Assembly: GCF_958298935.1 (NCBI RefSeq)
Contig: NC_084922.1
Coordinates: 46,845,958 to 46,909,957, forward strand
DNA from: Phragmites australis
Lineage: Eukaryota > Streptophyta > Magnoliopsida > Poales > Poaceae
DNA: 64,000 nucleotides
Direction of reading: 5' to 3'
A program made the translations under genes and the position numbers. The notes under the pieces were generated by a model. That model did no database searches, was not told the DNA's origin, and was given only the letters and a program-made list of their open reading frames with translations. How positions within the stretch are numbered: the stretch's first letter is position 1; each line of letters opens with the position of its first letter. Positions 34,697 to 47,700 of this stretch are shown here, piece by piece.

Positions 34697-35419
34697 CCTT
34701 CCTCCCCTTTCTTCCAGCAACCTCCCAAGAAAGGCTCGCCTGTTCTCCCCTTCTTGAACTGAAGCCTGGAGCCGCCCGGTTGGTGGTGCAGGTGTGGTGC
34801 GGTTGGGAGGGAAGGTGGTGGGAGAGGAGTAGTAAAGGAGATCGCCATGGGAGGAAGAGGAATGGTGATGAGGGGGCTTTCAGGTTTGTTCAGAGCGAGG
34901 CGCCGGAAACAGCAAGTGCTCTGTATGCTTTGCTTGCGGATTGGAGTGGATGGCAAAAGCCTAAAGCAGAGAAGGGACTCGATGTGGTTAATGGCGTTGT
35001 GTACTTTGTGTTGTGTCTTGTCTACTTTGTTCAGGGAGGACTTAAGGTTTGGTAGGGTTTAGACCTTTATCAAATTATGAAATCGCAGACTATAAATATT
35101 TTTAAAAAATAAATAGATAATAGAATTTTGTGAAATACATATGATTTAAGATATTAAGATATAGAGATGATTGATGTTTGTGTATCGATCATGTTTCCTT
35201 ATTATATTTCTCTATTGAATCAGAGTCTTGCACAAAGTTAACTTTCTTTTTTTTTCCCACACATTCGTAATATTCATTAATATATATGTGTCCATCCATA
35301 ATATAACATTTCCTTTCCTTCTTTTTAAGTTTTTCTTCAGACTCCATGATATAATTGAGAGATCTAAATTAATGTTTAGGTGAAAAGCATATGGAACATT
35401 GGAAGACAGCAACATTTTT
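34697..35419 (-). promoter_or_regulatory. MADS gene 5' leader and proximal upstream region
   Basis: Upstream (on the minus strand) of the MADS ATG. The first ~150 bp is GC- and CT-rich leader-like sequence, then AT-rich DNA follows. No unambiguous TATA box or CArG box was identified. The short ORFs here are not coding. Confidence 0.4.
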
Positions 35420-35640
35420 GGTTAATTTTGTTATAATTGTAGACGTGGATAATTTAGATACAGGTATTGATGGTGCTTTAGGTTAGTTTTTTCATAATGA
35501 TAGAGGTGAGTAATTTAGAAGCAGGTATTAGAGGTACTTTAGGTTATTTGTTTCATAATGGTAGAGGTAGATAATTTAGAAGCATCTATTAGAGGTACTT
35601 TAGGTTAATTTTTTCATAATGAATGAGATGGGTAATTTAA
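35420..35640. repeat. 61-bp tandem repeat, about 3.5 copies, upstream of the MADS gene
   Basis: The word TAATTTAGA (or its variant TAATTTAAA) recurs at 35450, 35511, 35572 and 35633, an exact 61-bp spacing. Each unit also contains GGTATTAGAGGTACTTTAGGTTA and TTTCATAATG variants. The first partial unit starts near 35420. It lies about 0.75-0.95 kb upstream of the MADS start codon. Confidence 0.9.
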
Positions 35641-36136
35641 AAATATGTTAGATCCAATAACTATTGTTGCCAATGACAATCAGAGTCTACCAAATTGATG
35701 ATTGGATGTTTTGCTTTTTTTTATAATTTATAGGATTTCTTTATTTTTCTAGCGTGAAGGCTTTTAAAAAAGCATCTAGGGGGAGGGGATTTACAAGGGG
35801 AGGGGGAATTAGTAATAGTAAGATTATATGCATATCCATCATATAAGTCGTTGAGTGTTTTTGTTTGGGATCCAAAAACTTTGTTGACATTTTCACAGGG
35901 AGAAAGTATGTATTCTCAAATTTCATGTCCGTTTTTTAGACCTTAATTGAATTAAACTAATTTGATTCTTACGGTCCGGTTCGTTTCCCGTACTTTTCTT
36001 CATCCAAGTTAATATATGTTTGACATTTGATTTATTTGTTTCCACAGTTGTAGCCCGCTCATCGTGGCAAATGATCTAGAATTTGTTGGTAACATGTACT
36101 TAGGTTGAATTACATATTGTCATAGCTAGGTAGGGT

Positions 36137-36367
36137 TGACACTTTTGGGCATGTTTGGTTTATTTGCCTACCAGTTTTGCTTGGCAAGGTTTGTCGAGGC
36201 AAACCTTGTTAGGGGAGAGTCAATTTAACTCCCTCTCAAAAATAAGAAAATCATAATCCACCTTACTTAAATTCAAATCAAGTAAAAAAACCAAATATAT
36301 TTGTTTTTACTCTAATCTAGCCAGGCAAGGCTAAACAAGCAAACCAAACGTATCCAAATGTCACTTT
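36137..36367. mobile_element. MITE with GTTTGGTTT termini
   Basis: Inverted ends GGGCATGTTTGGTTT (from 36147) and AAACCAAACGTATCC (to ~36355) enclose about 210 bp. The flanks TGACACTTT (36137-36145) and TGTCACTTT (36359-36367) differ at one position and could be a 9-bp target duplication, which would suggest a Mutator-like element. A second right-hand end, AACCAAACAAGCCC (to 36382), is also possible. Superfamily uncertain. Confidence 0.5.
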
Positions 36368-36382
36368 CAACCAAACAAGCCC

Positions 36383-37260
36383 TTAAGTAAAGTTGACAAG
36401 ATCTATTGGTATTTCTTTCTTTTTTTAAAAAAAGGGAAGTACACATTGGTCTTGGACTATAGATAACAAGTGGCACATGCTGGCGAAGGTAAAGATTTCT
36501 AAACATGGTAATTATATGGATTGGGGATTTGTACAAAACGATTGGTAGGCTTTTAAAATTGCAACGTTGCATATGCTGGATAGACCTCACCAACCGGCCT
36601 AACCAGAGCCCAGCCTAACCTAGCAAGGTGGGCTAGATGTTTGGGCCATCCAAACAAGGCCTAAGCCTTTTGGATTGGGCCTAGCCTAAGCCTGTCCTAA
36701 CAAGCAAAAGATTTTTTATTTTTATATTTAAAGTTTTCAAATCTAACAATTTTATATGTCCATTAAAAAATAGTACAAATATACATCCATCGTCCGTTAA
36801 AAAGTTTGACAGGTGTCTATCATTCTTTTAACAAATGACATATTTAAAATTAACGTGTTGCCCGTAATTCAAAACATTACGTAATTTATCAAAAAATTAT
36901 AAAAAAATGGTGTAGATAATGCCATCATCTAGCTTTTATTTATACAACAAGAAACACAAAATAAATAGATTTCAGCTGAGTAGTTACGAATTTTAGCATA
37001 AAAAAAAAGAAAGCGGCGGCAAGGCGTGGAGCAAAGCCAACGGCGACGAGAAATCCACGGCGGTTAGATCAACCCATCCGGCGCGCACGACCGCGCCCGC
37101 CTCCTTCCGCCACGACCAAAACTGAGGGCGTTTTGCGTGTCCTCCTCCTCCAGACTCCCCTCCCGAGCTCACCCCTCAAAACCCTAGCTCCCTCCCCTCC
37201 CCAGCACCCCTCGATCTAATGCAGTGACCTCCCGGATTCCCGATTCCTCCCCGCCTCGCC
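36383..37260. other. Spacer and ubinuclein promoter/5' leader
   Basis: No gene was seen to about 37000. From about 37010 the sequence becomes GC-rich, and AAACCCTAGCTCCCTCCCCT near 37179 is typical of grass 5' leaders and precedes the ATG at 37261. Confidence 0.45.
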
Positions 37261-40200
37261 ATGGAAGACCCCGTGGCCGCAGCCTCCTCCGCCCCTGGCC
37301 CTGCCGCCGCGTCCACAGCAGCTAGGGTTCCGGCGGCCGCGGCCCCTGCCGCCGCCGCGCCGCCGCCCGCTCTCGCTCCGCAGCAGCCGCCTGCCACCGC
37401 GACGGAGACCGCGACTGCGACTGCGGCGGTCCCCGAGGCAGCGGCGGCGTGCCGAAGGCAGGTATTCTCTGTGGAGCTGCGGCTCGGGGAGACTACCATC
37501 GTGTCGTGGAAGAAGCTCCTGAGGGAGGCCGGGCACGCGGCGGCGGCGGCGGCGGCGGTGGCGGTGACGGCCGAGCCGGCGTTGGTTGCGCATGCGGGCT
37601 CATCTGGTGCGGTAAGCAGTGCTGTTGCGATTGTTGTGTGTTGTAGTGTTGGTTTGTAACCAGCTGTAATTTGTGCGCTGCTTAGCTTAACTTTGCGAGT
37701 AGATGAAAATAGAAAGATTCTCTGGAGCCTGAAGATAAGATCCGGAAGAGGAAACGTGAAGGCCCTTTTGTGTTGGGTAGACAGTAACAGGTCCAGCCCT
37801 TGTAAGGGAAATTCTAGCTAAAGATGGTAAAAGAAACAAAAGCTATACCTTTAGGGAACCTGTTCGGTTTGATGACGATGATAACAACAATGATATTTTC
37901 AATTACGGGCTTACAGCCAGTTATTGATTTGATTTATGAACACTGGGTTGTTGCGTTCTGGCGTTCTTTTGAAATATGCATCTTTTTCGTTTGAGTTGCT
38001 TTAAGAAGAAATAGACACCCAAAATTGTGTTGAAGATGTTCAACAGTATTGTCGCTAATGTCTGTTTCTGGTATCCTGGGATTTAACTACTAGTTCCTCT
38101 CTATTGTAATCTGCCAAAACCTTGAAAGCCAATATGCTAGAAGCTTTCTGTGCCGCAAATCAGTTGAATCTCATCCTGATACTGTACATGTTCATGCCAT
38201 AACCTCGCCATTCCTGTACAGTGTACACAAAGTTCTTGGTGTGAAGAGTTTATTGAAGTTTGCATTTAGAATCCATTGAGTTGATTGAAATTTAAGAAGT
38301 ATTGGATTTAACATCTAGTTTATTTTATCATTTGAATCAGGCACATCCTGCAGAAAATGACCCAAAGGATCCAGCGCAGCCAAATCGGTTCAATGCAGTT
38401 ATTGAAAAAATTGAGCGCCTTTACATGGTAGGAAACACCGTATGTTATTCGACCCCATATTCACCGTGCATGATGTTTTGACTCCATATTCGTATTGACA
38501 GGGCAAACATAGTAGCGATGAAGAAGATCTTGACGATGTACCGGATGATGATCAATATGACACTGAGGATTCGTTCATTGATGATGCCGAATTGGTTAGT
38601 TCAAAGTTTTGTTGCTTATGTGTAGACGAATTTGGTTTGTTGCTTCTGGATCTTTTCTGATCTTAGCTCTGTGCTAGTTAAATCTGGCGCCTCAACTGAC
38701 TTGATTTTGTTTTTCATACCATGTGCCTGTGTACGTGCTATAGTTATTATGTAGTCTACTTCAAATAATATTGTTTGATGCACCCATTTCTTTAATCAAT
38801 GTCCACCCCATTGTTTTTCCTCTATTCTACCTGTCTGAACTCTTTGCTTACTAGTAGGGGAAATCTTATTCTTTATTAGCATTGCCACTTGAGCTGTACT
38901 GGAAGATTTTTCTATATCTAAACAAAACCTGAACTGTATGTCTGGAAAAGGTGCTTCTAAATATTGAACAGTCTAATGTCTAATTTTTGTATACAATGGC
39001 TCAGTTTGAACACAAATTGTAGTGCGAATTGGATATCTTATACTCCCTCCGGTCATAAAAACATGACGATTTTGGATAAGGTTCGGTCAAACTTTTAAAA
39101 CTTTGACTCTACAATAGCTTTCAAAATATTTAGTTTGGAAACATTTAAATCATATGTGTAGTTTTGTCTTGAAAAATGCTTTCATAATATCACAAAATTT
39201 ATTGGATTTTATAAACATATTCTAATAGAAAACATTGGTCAAAGCTATGCATTGGAGACCATGTCTTGTCCAAAATGTCATGTATCCGTGACCAGAGGGA
39301 GTATATCAGTATATGTAAAAGAACTTATGTCTGTCATGAGATATGCTAAAACATGTTTTTGTGCGCCGTTACTTCGTTATATCAATTGTGAACGATTTTT
39401 TTTTTTCATTTTTTTTATTACTAATCTACTCCATATTTGCATATTTGCAGGATGAGTATTTTGAAGTCGATAATTTGACAACTAAGCATGATGGGTATTT
39501 TGTGAACAAAGGGAAGTTGGAACAGATGTAAGGTTCCTCAAAATAATTTAATTTGGAGTCAGTAGAGATGCAAATTGTGAAATTTATGTTCCATACCCTT
39601 CTGCTATTTCTGCTAGATTCCTTTATTGGAAGTGTAATGGATATATGTTTTTAGCTATTCAATATACTCTCTGCCAGCTGACATAAAAAATAAACAATGG
39701 CATGGGTATGTGAGAACAAGCCCATAATAATCAAAGGAAAAATGTGAATAACAGCCAAACATGGTTACTTGTGCACATGACTTATAAATATGTTAGGATG
39801 GGTGATTTACATCAATTTGATCAAAGGGAATGGATCAGAATAACATCAACACATGCTTACTTGCACATCTGCATTACATATATACAGGACAAGCACCGAT
39901 GGACATGATATATGTCATTTTGACCATCTTTTGCAGTGAACCTGGCACATCAACAAATGTCGCTCCAAAGAAAAGGAGAAGGAAAGACTCATCAAGTACT
40001 TATCTTGAGAATAATCAGCTTGCTCCAGGTGATTATTCCAATATAGGCGACATGCCTGGAAAATCATCTGGAAGAGGTGCTGTGCCGTCGGGGAAGCAAT
40101 TAGCTAGTAGCAGTGTAGGTTCTTATGGTCAATACCATGAAGACAACAGAGTGGTGAAGAACAAAACCGGTGCCCCTGGAGGAGCCCCTATAAGGAAATC

Positions 40201-43200
40201 TTCTGATTTTGCTGTGGTTGCTGATGCTGCTGCGCGTACTAAGATGTCTAGTAAGGATGTCCCACATGCTCCTTTGGAGCTAAGAGACTTGGAAAAGCAT
40301 AAAGCTGCAGCACTCCAACCTATTGACTATGCACATAAGTCAAAAACCAGTGAGACATATGATTACACTTATTCGGCTTACGGGGATAAAGGCACTTCAA
40401 TGCAACTTGATTTCCAACAAAGGAAGGCAAGTGGGGAAAATCAGGATCCATCAAATAGAATGTATCGCAAAGAGAAACATGGAATAAGTGAATATCCTGG
40501 AATGGCTATGGCTAATGCTGTCTATTCTACACAAACAGCGGTAAGAATTCTATTCTCATATTCTGTTTGTTGCCACACGAGAAAATCTTCAACCCACTGC
40601 CACAGAGAAGATAATAGTTGTATGCATGACCTGTATCACCAAAGATTTATACATTCTAACTCACACTTTCTGTTGTCTTCAGCACCCAATAATCAGTAGG
40701 GAGGGTTCAGGTACTAAACCTAAAGGCACCAGGCTTGAGCGAGCTATTCGGGATCTCCAGAAGATTGTTGCTGAATGTGAGTATCATATAGTATTCCCCT
40801 GCTGTGCTGGAGCCTTTCTGTGGACAACGAAGTAGTGCTGGAAGTAATTTCAGATACTTGAAATTCTCCTTGCAGACAGACCTCCAACTATTGATATTAA
40901 TGAGGTAGATCCAAATGGCCAAGCAGCAGTGAAAAGGCGGTTGCCTCAAGAAGTAAAACAAAAGCTTGCCAAGGTTGCAAGGTTATCGGTATGTAGCTTC
41001 ACAGACAATTTTACTTCAGATTCATGTGCATCTGAATACTCGTATCCCAGAATTTCTGTAACCTTCTGTCCGAAGGTTATGGTTTCTTACCAGACAATTA
41101 TGCTTTGGCTTATGCAGTTTTGCTTTCTCTGAAATTCTAGTTTACACTGGTGCTTGAACTAGTGGCCATTTTCTAGAATCTTGTGGAACTGCTGTTAATT
41201 GTTGCAATATGCAGCTAGTGCAAGTTCTTTTTATTTGTACTCCATCCGATTGCAAATATAGGTTGTTTTAGCTTTCTCTACTATTCTCTAAATGTAAGTC
41301 ATCTTAGAACTTCTAGGCATTTTTTCCTCTTTTCTTCCTTGCCCTTGCTTAATAAATGCTTCCACTCTCATAAATAACTGAACCATCTTTCCCAATGACC
41401 CAATGTAGTATACATGAAGGGCAGCAAGGTCATTTGATCTACTTTCTTAATCCTTGTGCACAAGTATAAAGAAGCCTACATTTGCAATCGGAGGGGGTAC
41501 TAATTGCTAGTATTTTCAATTTCTTAATCAAACTCCTTAGCTATACAGAAGCCTTTTTGGCTACTCGCTTTGATCGAGTTTTAGACTCTTAACTTTAGCT
41601 GTCCATAATACTGTTGATGTGATGCAGGCAAATCAGGGAAAGATCCAAGAACATGAGTTGATGAATCGCCTCATGGGCATAGTTGGACACCTTGTGCAGC
41701 GCAGGACACTGAAGGTTAGTAATGGAAGTAAACAAACTTATCTTGGACATGACTTCTTGATATTGCAGGGCACTGGTTGATTGCCTCTTTGTGTTTGATT
41801 AACTGTTTTTCTTTTTGTGTATTTCAAATTGGAAAAAATACGTCTGCATTTCAAGATGTTGTTTTGGATACTGGCACGATCTTCAATATGTAATGTTGGC
41901 CTATATTCATTTTAATTTATGTTACTCAAATACCAGTATACCACAGACACTGCTGACTCCATGAGATCAATATAATATAATGTGAAACAAGAAGAACAAC
42001 TGAGCAACAGATAACGTTTTGATGCACTGATGTCCAATAAAAAGGAAATCTGAGATGCTGCTGCCCTGAATGTCTAATTATCCATTCAACCATTACTTTA
42101 TCTAGTTTCTAAGTCATGCTTATGTACCATATGTGGTGTCCTGATCCTGTGGTATAACCATTCACTCAAACTACATGTCCACGACAAATATCATAACTTT
42201 GTGCATGTCTGTTTCCATCTCTAACGAATGTTATTTTTAACAGAGAAACATGAAAGAAATGGTAGAATCAGGTCTGTCCGCTAAATTAGAGAAGGCTGAT
42301 AGGTTTCAACGTGTAAAAATGGAGATCAATGAAATGATCAAAGCACGAGTGGCTGCCAAGTCCAAGGTAAAGATATAATTGAGTAACAAGTGTGAGACCT
42401 CCTTCTAGCCTATTGATGTCTGAACTCTTGTTAACTACTTCTGATGTTAGATGTTCTGTTATCATGTGCTACCAGGTCAACGAACAACAGGATGGTTCAG
42501 CTGATGATTTTCAGGTTGCCAATGATGAAAGAAGAGCTTTAAAAGGAAAGTCTGTAATGGATACTGTATTGGAGGACAGGATATGTGATCTGTACGATCT
42601 GTATGTTGAGGTATAAATCTATAAACATATCTTCTTTTCTTAGATTTTTTGTCAACTTGTGATCTTGTTGACCCTCCTTTTTTGTCTATTTATGGAGAAA
42701 GACTGAAAAGGCTTTAGCACCAAGGCTACATTTTTAGACTTTATTAGGTTTATCATTTGCATGTTAGTGAATGAACAATTACATATGGGTATATTTGATT
42801 CTTGTTTGTTCTGTATCATTTTTATTAGTGAAACATGTAGACGGGTTTCTATAGAACTAAATTGGCTTTAATGAGATGCTAAGTTCATTTCTCTTCAACT
42901 TGGTCGTCTTACTTGATACTTGATAAATATCTATCTGAATCCTTGTCAGGGTATGGATGAAGACAAGGGCCCTCAAAGCAGGAAGTTATATGTAGAGGTA
43001 TTGATCCTGAAGCTTTTTTTTTCTCATTTTGGTTTCTTTTTAAAAGATTCTTGGGCATCTGAATTTGATGATGTACCATAATGATATTTAACATCTAAAT
43101 TATTCTACATTAGTATTAGTTTTCTGTGTTTGTGAGATTTATTTGAATCAGTTTCCTTTGACTACTTGACTTAATTTCCAATTCCAATTGTGGAAGCTTA

Positions 43201-44416
43201 CCCATTTTCATTTTGAAAGGCACTTTTGTTTGTAGTTGATAGTCTTAAGGCAAACCTAAATGGTATGCTTCTTGTACTTGCTCTCTCAATTTGTATCAGG
43301 GTCTGGTATTTGTTTGTCTCATGAGGAAGGATGATTTATCCATTGTTTTCTCTAACTGCCTTGGGATGTCAATTTTAGCTAGACATTTAGTTTCTTGTTT
43401 TGAACAAGGAAGGGATGCTTTAAGCAGAGATTTTGTTGTAGGCAGGGCTGAAAAAAAAAGGGTTTTGCAGAATGTCCTGCTGCCCTGCCGGTTTTTGTAT
43501 CGGTCCAATTTTTTTCAGTTTTGTTTTTTCTCGAAATTTGGTTTGAATTTTCTACGACATTTAACTCCAAACAGGATATCATGTTGAGTACAACCGCAAA
43601 AAATTGTCTTTTTGGTTTTTTTTACTAGAACTGTTATTTTGTAGATACCATTCATCTCATCAGCACCTGCAATTGTCGTGATCATGCTTAGAATGCCATT
43701 GTTTTTACACCAGCTTGCAGAGTTATGGCCTCATGGCTACATGGATAATGTTGGGATCAAAGATGCCATTTATAGATCAAAGGAGCGAAAAAGATTATTG
43801 TACAGCCAGCAGAAGGTCATCATTGTCTTTTTCCCTATTTTTTTAAAAAAAATATGCATGCCATATGTTGAACTAAAAGTTGAAGCAGATACAACATAAG
43901 CATGCCATATGTTGACTGTATCCTTTCATAGTATGTTGCTCACATTTTTTCCCCTTTCAATTAAACTAGGTTCGCAGTGAAGAGAGAATGAAGAGGAAGA
44001 GGCTGGCTGCAGCAGCTAAACTGCAAGATGGCTACCCTGTTGTAATGCAGGGTGCATCTGTCCCACAAGTCGCACAACCATCCATAACAAACCCCATCAC
44101 ATACCCTGCACCTGCTTATGGACAGAACCAGGGATCAAAAAGTTTTGAAAGGGTTTGCGAAATAAGCTCCAGCGCAATTCCTGATGACAGCAACAGAAAT
44201 GCTGGCGAGATGAAGAAGAAGAAAAGAAAACCAGAATCTGATCTTGTAGATACACAAGCTAACCCACTGAAGGCTCCCTTTCTGCATGGGAGTGAGAAGC
44301 AAAAGCCTTTCAAGCCTTCCGATGAGGGAAATGCTGGTAGCCTGCCCACCACGGCAACAACTGCAACCGTGCTTGGCCTCCCAACCGTGCTTGGTCGTGA
44401 CCAACAACCTAGCTGA
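37261..44416 (+). CDS. Ubinuclein (UBN, HPC2 domain), HIRA histone chaperone subunit, 13 exons
   Basis: Exons: 37261-37611, 38341-38427, 38502-38594, 39451-39527, 39937-40540, 40683-40776, 40876-40988, 41628-41714, 42244-42366, 42476-42610, 42950-42997, 43714-43815, 43970-44416. Total 2361 bp (786 aa), all phases consistent. The N-terminus is Ala/Pro-rich (1-117). The acidic HPC2/Hpc2-related domain follows: DEEDLDDVPDDDQYDTEDSF, FIDDAEL, then DEYFEVDNLTTKHDGYFVNK. This segment binds HIRA and histone H3.3. A disordered Lys/Ser-rich part and the ubinuclein middle domain follow (GTRLERAIRDLQKIVAEYRP, VKRRLPQEVKQKLAKVARLS, VLEDRICDLYDLYVEGMDED, ELWPHGYMDNVGIKDAIYRS, SKERKRLL). The C-terminal tail is basic (MKKKKRKPE). 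UBN1/2 act in the nucleus in replication-independent H3.3 deposition. Two Stowaway MITEs sit in introns 3 and 7. The gene looks intact. Confidence 0.92.
39041..39303. mobile_element. Stowaway MITE in ubinuclein intron 3
   Basis: Ends CTCCCTCCGGTCAT...GACCAGAGGGAG (39043-39301, 259 bp) flanked by TA (39041-39042, 39302-39303). Internal arms ACATGACGATTTTGGA and TCCAAAATGTCATGT pair. This is the canonical grass Stowaway terminus. Confidence 0.93.
41238..41499. mobile_element. Stowaway MITE in ubinuclein intron 7
   Basis: Ends CTCCATCCGATTGCAAATATAGG and CCTACATTTGCAATCGGAGGGGG (41240-41497, 258 bp) flanked by TA (41238-41239 and 41498-41499). The inverted arms extend about 23 bp with few mismatches. 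Confidence 0.92.
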
Positions 44417-44795
44417 TTATTTCGGCGTAATATTAGTTATTTAATTCTCCTTATAGGCCCTTTTCAGCTGCTGTCACAAAAGATGGTCTTTCCATGTGTT
44501 GAGCACCTTCCCAGAACTAACATGTATCCGAGTGGACAGGATATGATTGACCATTTGTAATTTTTCAGCATTATATAGTTCCTTTCTCCTGATTGACCGT
44601 GTAGTGCTGCTAGATGTAATCAGATGCAGGTTGTCACCTCAAATATTGGTTGTAACTAGTAAAGGTCGTTGCTGTTGCTGGTCGTTGAGACATGTACTGT
44701 TCATACATAGTATGCGATCGAAATGCCCATTCAGCGATCTGCTTTTCATTTTCGTTCGTGTAAATTTGTTCGATCTCGTGAAAATTATGTATAAT

Positions 44796-44910
44796 GTGTG
44801 CGGTTGAAGCATCTAGGACCAGGAAGCGATTCAGGCCCGTTTGAAACGTAAATTGTGTGCGGTTGAAGCACCCAGCACCAGAAAGTGAAACAAGCCCCGT
44901 TTAAAGTGTA
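44796..44910. repeat. 59-bp direct duplication
   Basis: GTGTGCGGTTGAAGCA followed by CAGGAAGCGATTCAGGCCCGTTT at 44796, and GTGTGCGGTTGAAGCA followed by CAGAAAGTGAAACAAGCCCCGTTT at 44855. Two diverged tandem copies just downstream of the ubinuclein gene. No function is evident. Confidence 0.6.
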
Positions 44911-45886
44911 GGAATTTTAGAGGGGGGAGTTCAATTACTGTAGATTCAGGAAATGTTCGCGTTGCAAACGGGGGAGCTTCTATAAAAAGATTGGATTGCT
45001 GCAACACGTATTGTTGCCCTTGCCCCGTATAGCGTACAGCTGAAATGGGTGAAATCCGTAGTAGTCCTTGTTTGATCCGATCGCCATGTTTTGCATCTTC
45101 ATTTAGACAAAAACCATGGCGCCGCTTTTATTGAAAGCATAGTACATGAGGTTTACAAGTTTTGCTTGGGCAGCACACAAGATTCTCCCTAACAACATAT
45201 AAATAGTGTTCTAACTACTTAGCCATGTCTGTGATATGTAGAGATTGAGGATAAACTTTTGTACGGTTATATCATCTTGACGTAGTGATACGAGTTAATA
45301 AAACTTTTTTTTATAAAAAAACTACTCATGCGAAAACTCAAAGATAGGAAAAATATAATAATGGAGGAGGGTCATCATCAATTATTTTCTCAAATCTTCA
45401 CTTCGCTTAAATAATTAGCTTGTTCCGGATTTGCAACAGTACCCACCCAACTGCGGCCAGTCGTTTCCATTTCAGATGTTTGTCCCGAGTTCTTCCCTTC
45501 TCCGCAATCTCCCAAATGAACTCAGATTATGAGGGGATTGAAGAGCAACTTGAAGTTTCCGCCAGGGGGACACGCAACCGAGATGTGTTCAGAGTCTTCG
45601 AAAGCTGGACCGATATAACACCCACTCTTCACTATCGCATCATATTTCTTTTCTGTCAATTGTTCACCAGATTATACTTTGTCTTGCATAGCCTTAAAAA
45701 AGAAGATCGTAGCTTTCGGATGAATTTTGTCTGCCAAATTGCTATCCTGAAGATCCTCCTCCACAACACTCTTCTGCATGCTTTGGTTACCCGTTGCTTG
45801 ATTACTTGGAAGCTTGGCGGCGAGGATGCCAACTGCTATACTACATTTCAGACTGGATGCGCGCTCGGTAGATCCTAATGATGAAC
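44911..45886. other. Gene-free spacer
   Basis: A small ORF at 45420-45878 shows no recognisable domain, homopolymer-rich codons and no promoter context, so it was not called as a gene. Confidence 0.4.
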
Positions 45887-46799
45887 TAAGGGTTTGTTTG
45901 GTAGGGCTCTGGATTTGAATTCTCTTGATTCAGATCCTGATTCTCGTTGAAAATGTTTCTTTGAAGAATCAGATTCAATTGTGAAATCATTTAGCTAGCT
46001 GACTGTATTCTAATTGCTGAAAGAGAGTATGGTACTCTGAATTGACTATTGTACTCATGTCTATTTGTGCGGACTTGTACATGTGTTGGTTGATACATTG
46101 TACTTATTGTTTTGTTTTAAATTTCTTTTCATAATCAAATTTAAAATCATATTGCAATAATAAACATCTAGTAAGCAGGGCAGCTCCATTCGCATCCATG
46201 GCCATGTGATTAGGACGCAACTCATTGCTGCTATTGTCTTGCTACTTCCTTTGGCGCACCGAGTTCAAGTCAAATTGCACAAGAGAATGGAGAGAGTAGG
46301 GGGCAGCAGGCCTCACCGTCGGCATGGAGACGACGCGGTACAACAAGGGGCGGTGACTTAGCTTCAAGATCCGGAGGGAGGCACCGTGACTTCAAGATCC
46401 AAAGAGTTCGGGTCCAGGGGTGGCGCTGAGGGCGGAGATCCGGTTCAAGGCGGTGTTAGGGGTGGCCACCAGCACAACCCTAGAATACCATTAGAGAGGA
46501 GAGCGAGAGACATCGATGGGGAGGGGCGTGGTCTAGGGCTGCGAGTCAGGAGGAGGGGTGTACGGGTTAGGAGTTTTAACTTATGGTAACTGTGGGTAAT
46601 AATCAGTGAACTAGATGTTCAGAGACGAAAACGGTCAGTTGGTTTCACCGGGAAGCGAGATTTCAACCCACCCCGTGTAAACAAGCGAATCAATTCGCTC
46701 GGATACCCAGAGGAGCCGGTGCAAAAGTGGCCGTTTGATACTGATTTGCCCGATTCTATCTAGAGAGAGCTGGCTGAATCGGTACCAAACGGGGCCTAA
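45887..46799. mobile_element. PIF/Harbinger-like non-autonomous element
   Basis: The ends GGGTTTGTTTGGTA (from 45890) and TACCAAACGGGGCC (to 46796) are imperfect inverted repeats. They are flanked by TAA on both sides (45887-45889, 46797-46799), the 3-bp TWA duplication typical of PIF/Harbinger. It is 907 bp long with no transposase. The interior shows no family match by eye. Confidence 0.5.
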
Positions 46800-46929
46800 A
46801 ATCTGCAAGCACTTGAGGTGGAAGCATGCACTTTTTTAAAAAAATCGACAGGAAAGTTGACCGTTATATTTAACTAGAGGAAATCCGACATGTAAAGTAG
46901 ACGATTATGAGAAGAGAGAAAGCATGCGC

Positions 46930-47700
46930 TGATAAGTGATAATGCCTGATGCGGAGCTCAGCAAAGAACGCCGCTGCCACCGCGGGCACCCACGGCCCGA
47001 GTCAGCTGGCACAGAACCGCGGCCCCGGCCCCTCGTCGACCTCACCCGCCTGCACGGCCGCGCGAACCGGACGAGAAAACCGCTCCGCCCCGCCGCGCCT
47101 CACCGATCTATATCTAAAGGCAGCTCTAATGGTTGGAGCTGCCCTTAATCGGACAAGCGAGCCGGCAGCGGTACGCCGCAGCGCACAATCAGAGCGAGGC
47201 GGCGGCCGTGCGACCACGGCCTCAAGGGACGCTTTCCTCGGCTGGTACACACCTCCCCACGGGCCACGGCACGCCATGCGGTGCTTTTCCAGCACCAGCA
47301 GACAGCAGTCCAGCGCCGCGCCGCTCACTGTAGCAGCACCAGCCAATTCGAAATCCGGCCGCGCCGCGGGCAAACCTGCATGGGCACGCATGCAGCGCCG
47401 CCCGCAACCGCGACCGTGCGCCTGCGCTCCGCCCGTCGGCACCCGCGCGCCCCTGCTGCGGCCGCGACCCCCTGCCTGCCTCCCCGGAAAAACTTGCCCT
47501 CCTCGTCCTACTAAACCTGCTCGCCCGCCCGCACCAACCGCCTCTCACCTTCTCCGCACCGCCGCTTAGCGCTCCGCTCCGAATCTCTGATCCACTGCCT
47601 CCGAGCCCGTGGCTCCGCAAGCGGACACGGAACCAATTGCCGAGATCGCGGGATGGGCGCCCCGGTCAACCTTTCCTTCCCCACCGGATCGATTTGCTAC
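46930..47700 (+). promoter_or_regulatory. GC-rich island, possible promoter and leader of the PHD locus
   Basis: Sharp GC rise from about 46930 to 47660, ending in CT-rich leader-like sequence (CCGCCTCTCACCTTCTCCGC). ORFs in all frames here are long only because of the base composition. A possible non-coding exon lies at about 48069-48120, bounded by TTTGGCAG and GTATGT. This could be the 5' end of a transcript reading to the PHD exon at 53950, but that is inference. Confidence 0.3.

Noticed and set aside
46949..47620. ORFs up to 206 aa on both strands
   Set aside because: GC-rich island with open frames in every phase, no recognisable motif, and more consistent with promoter or leader DNA.
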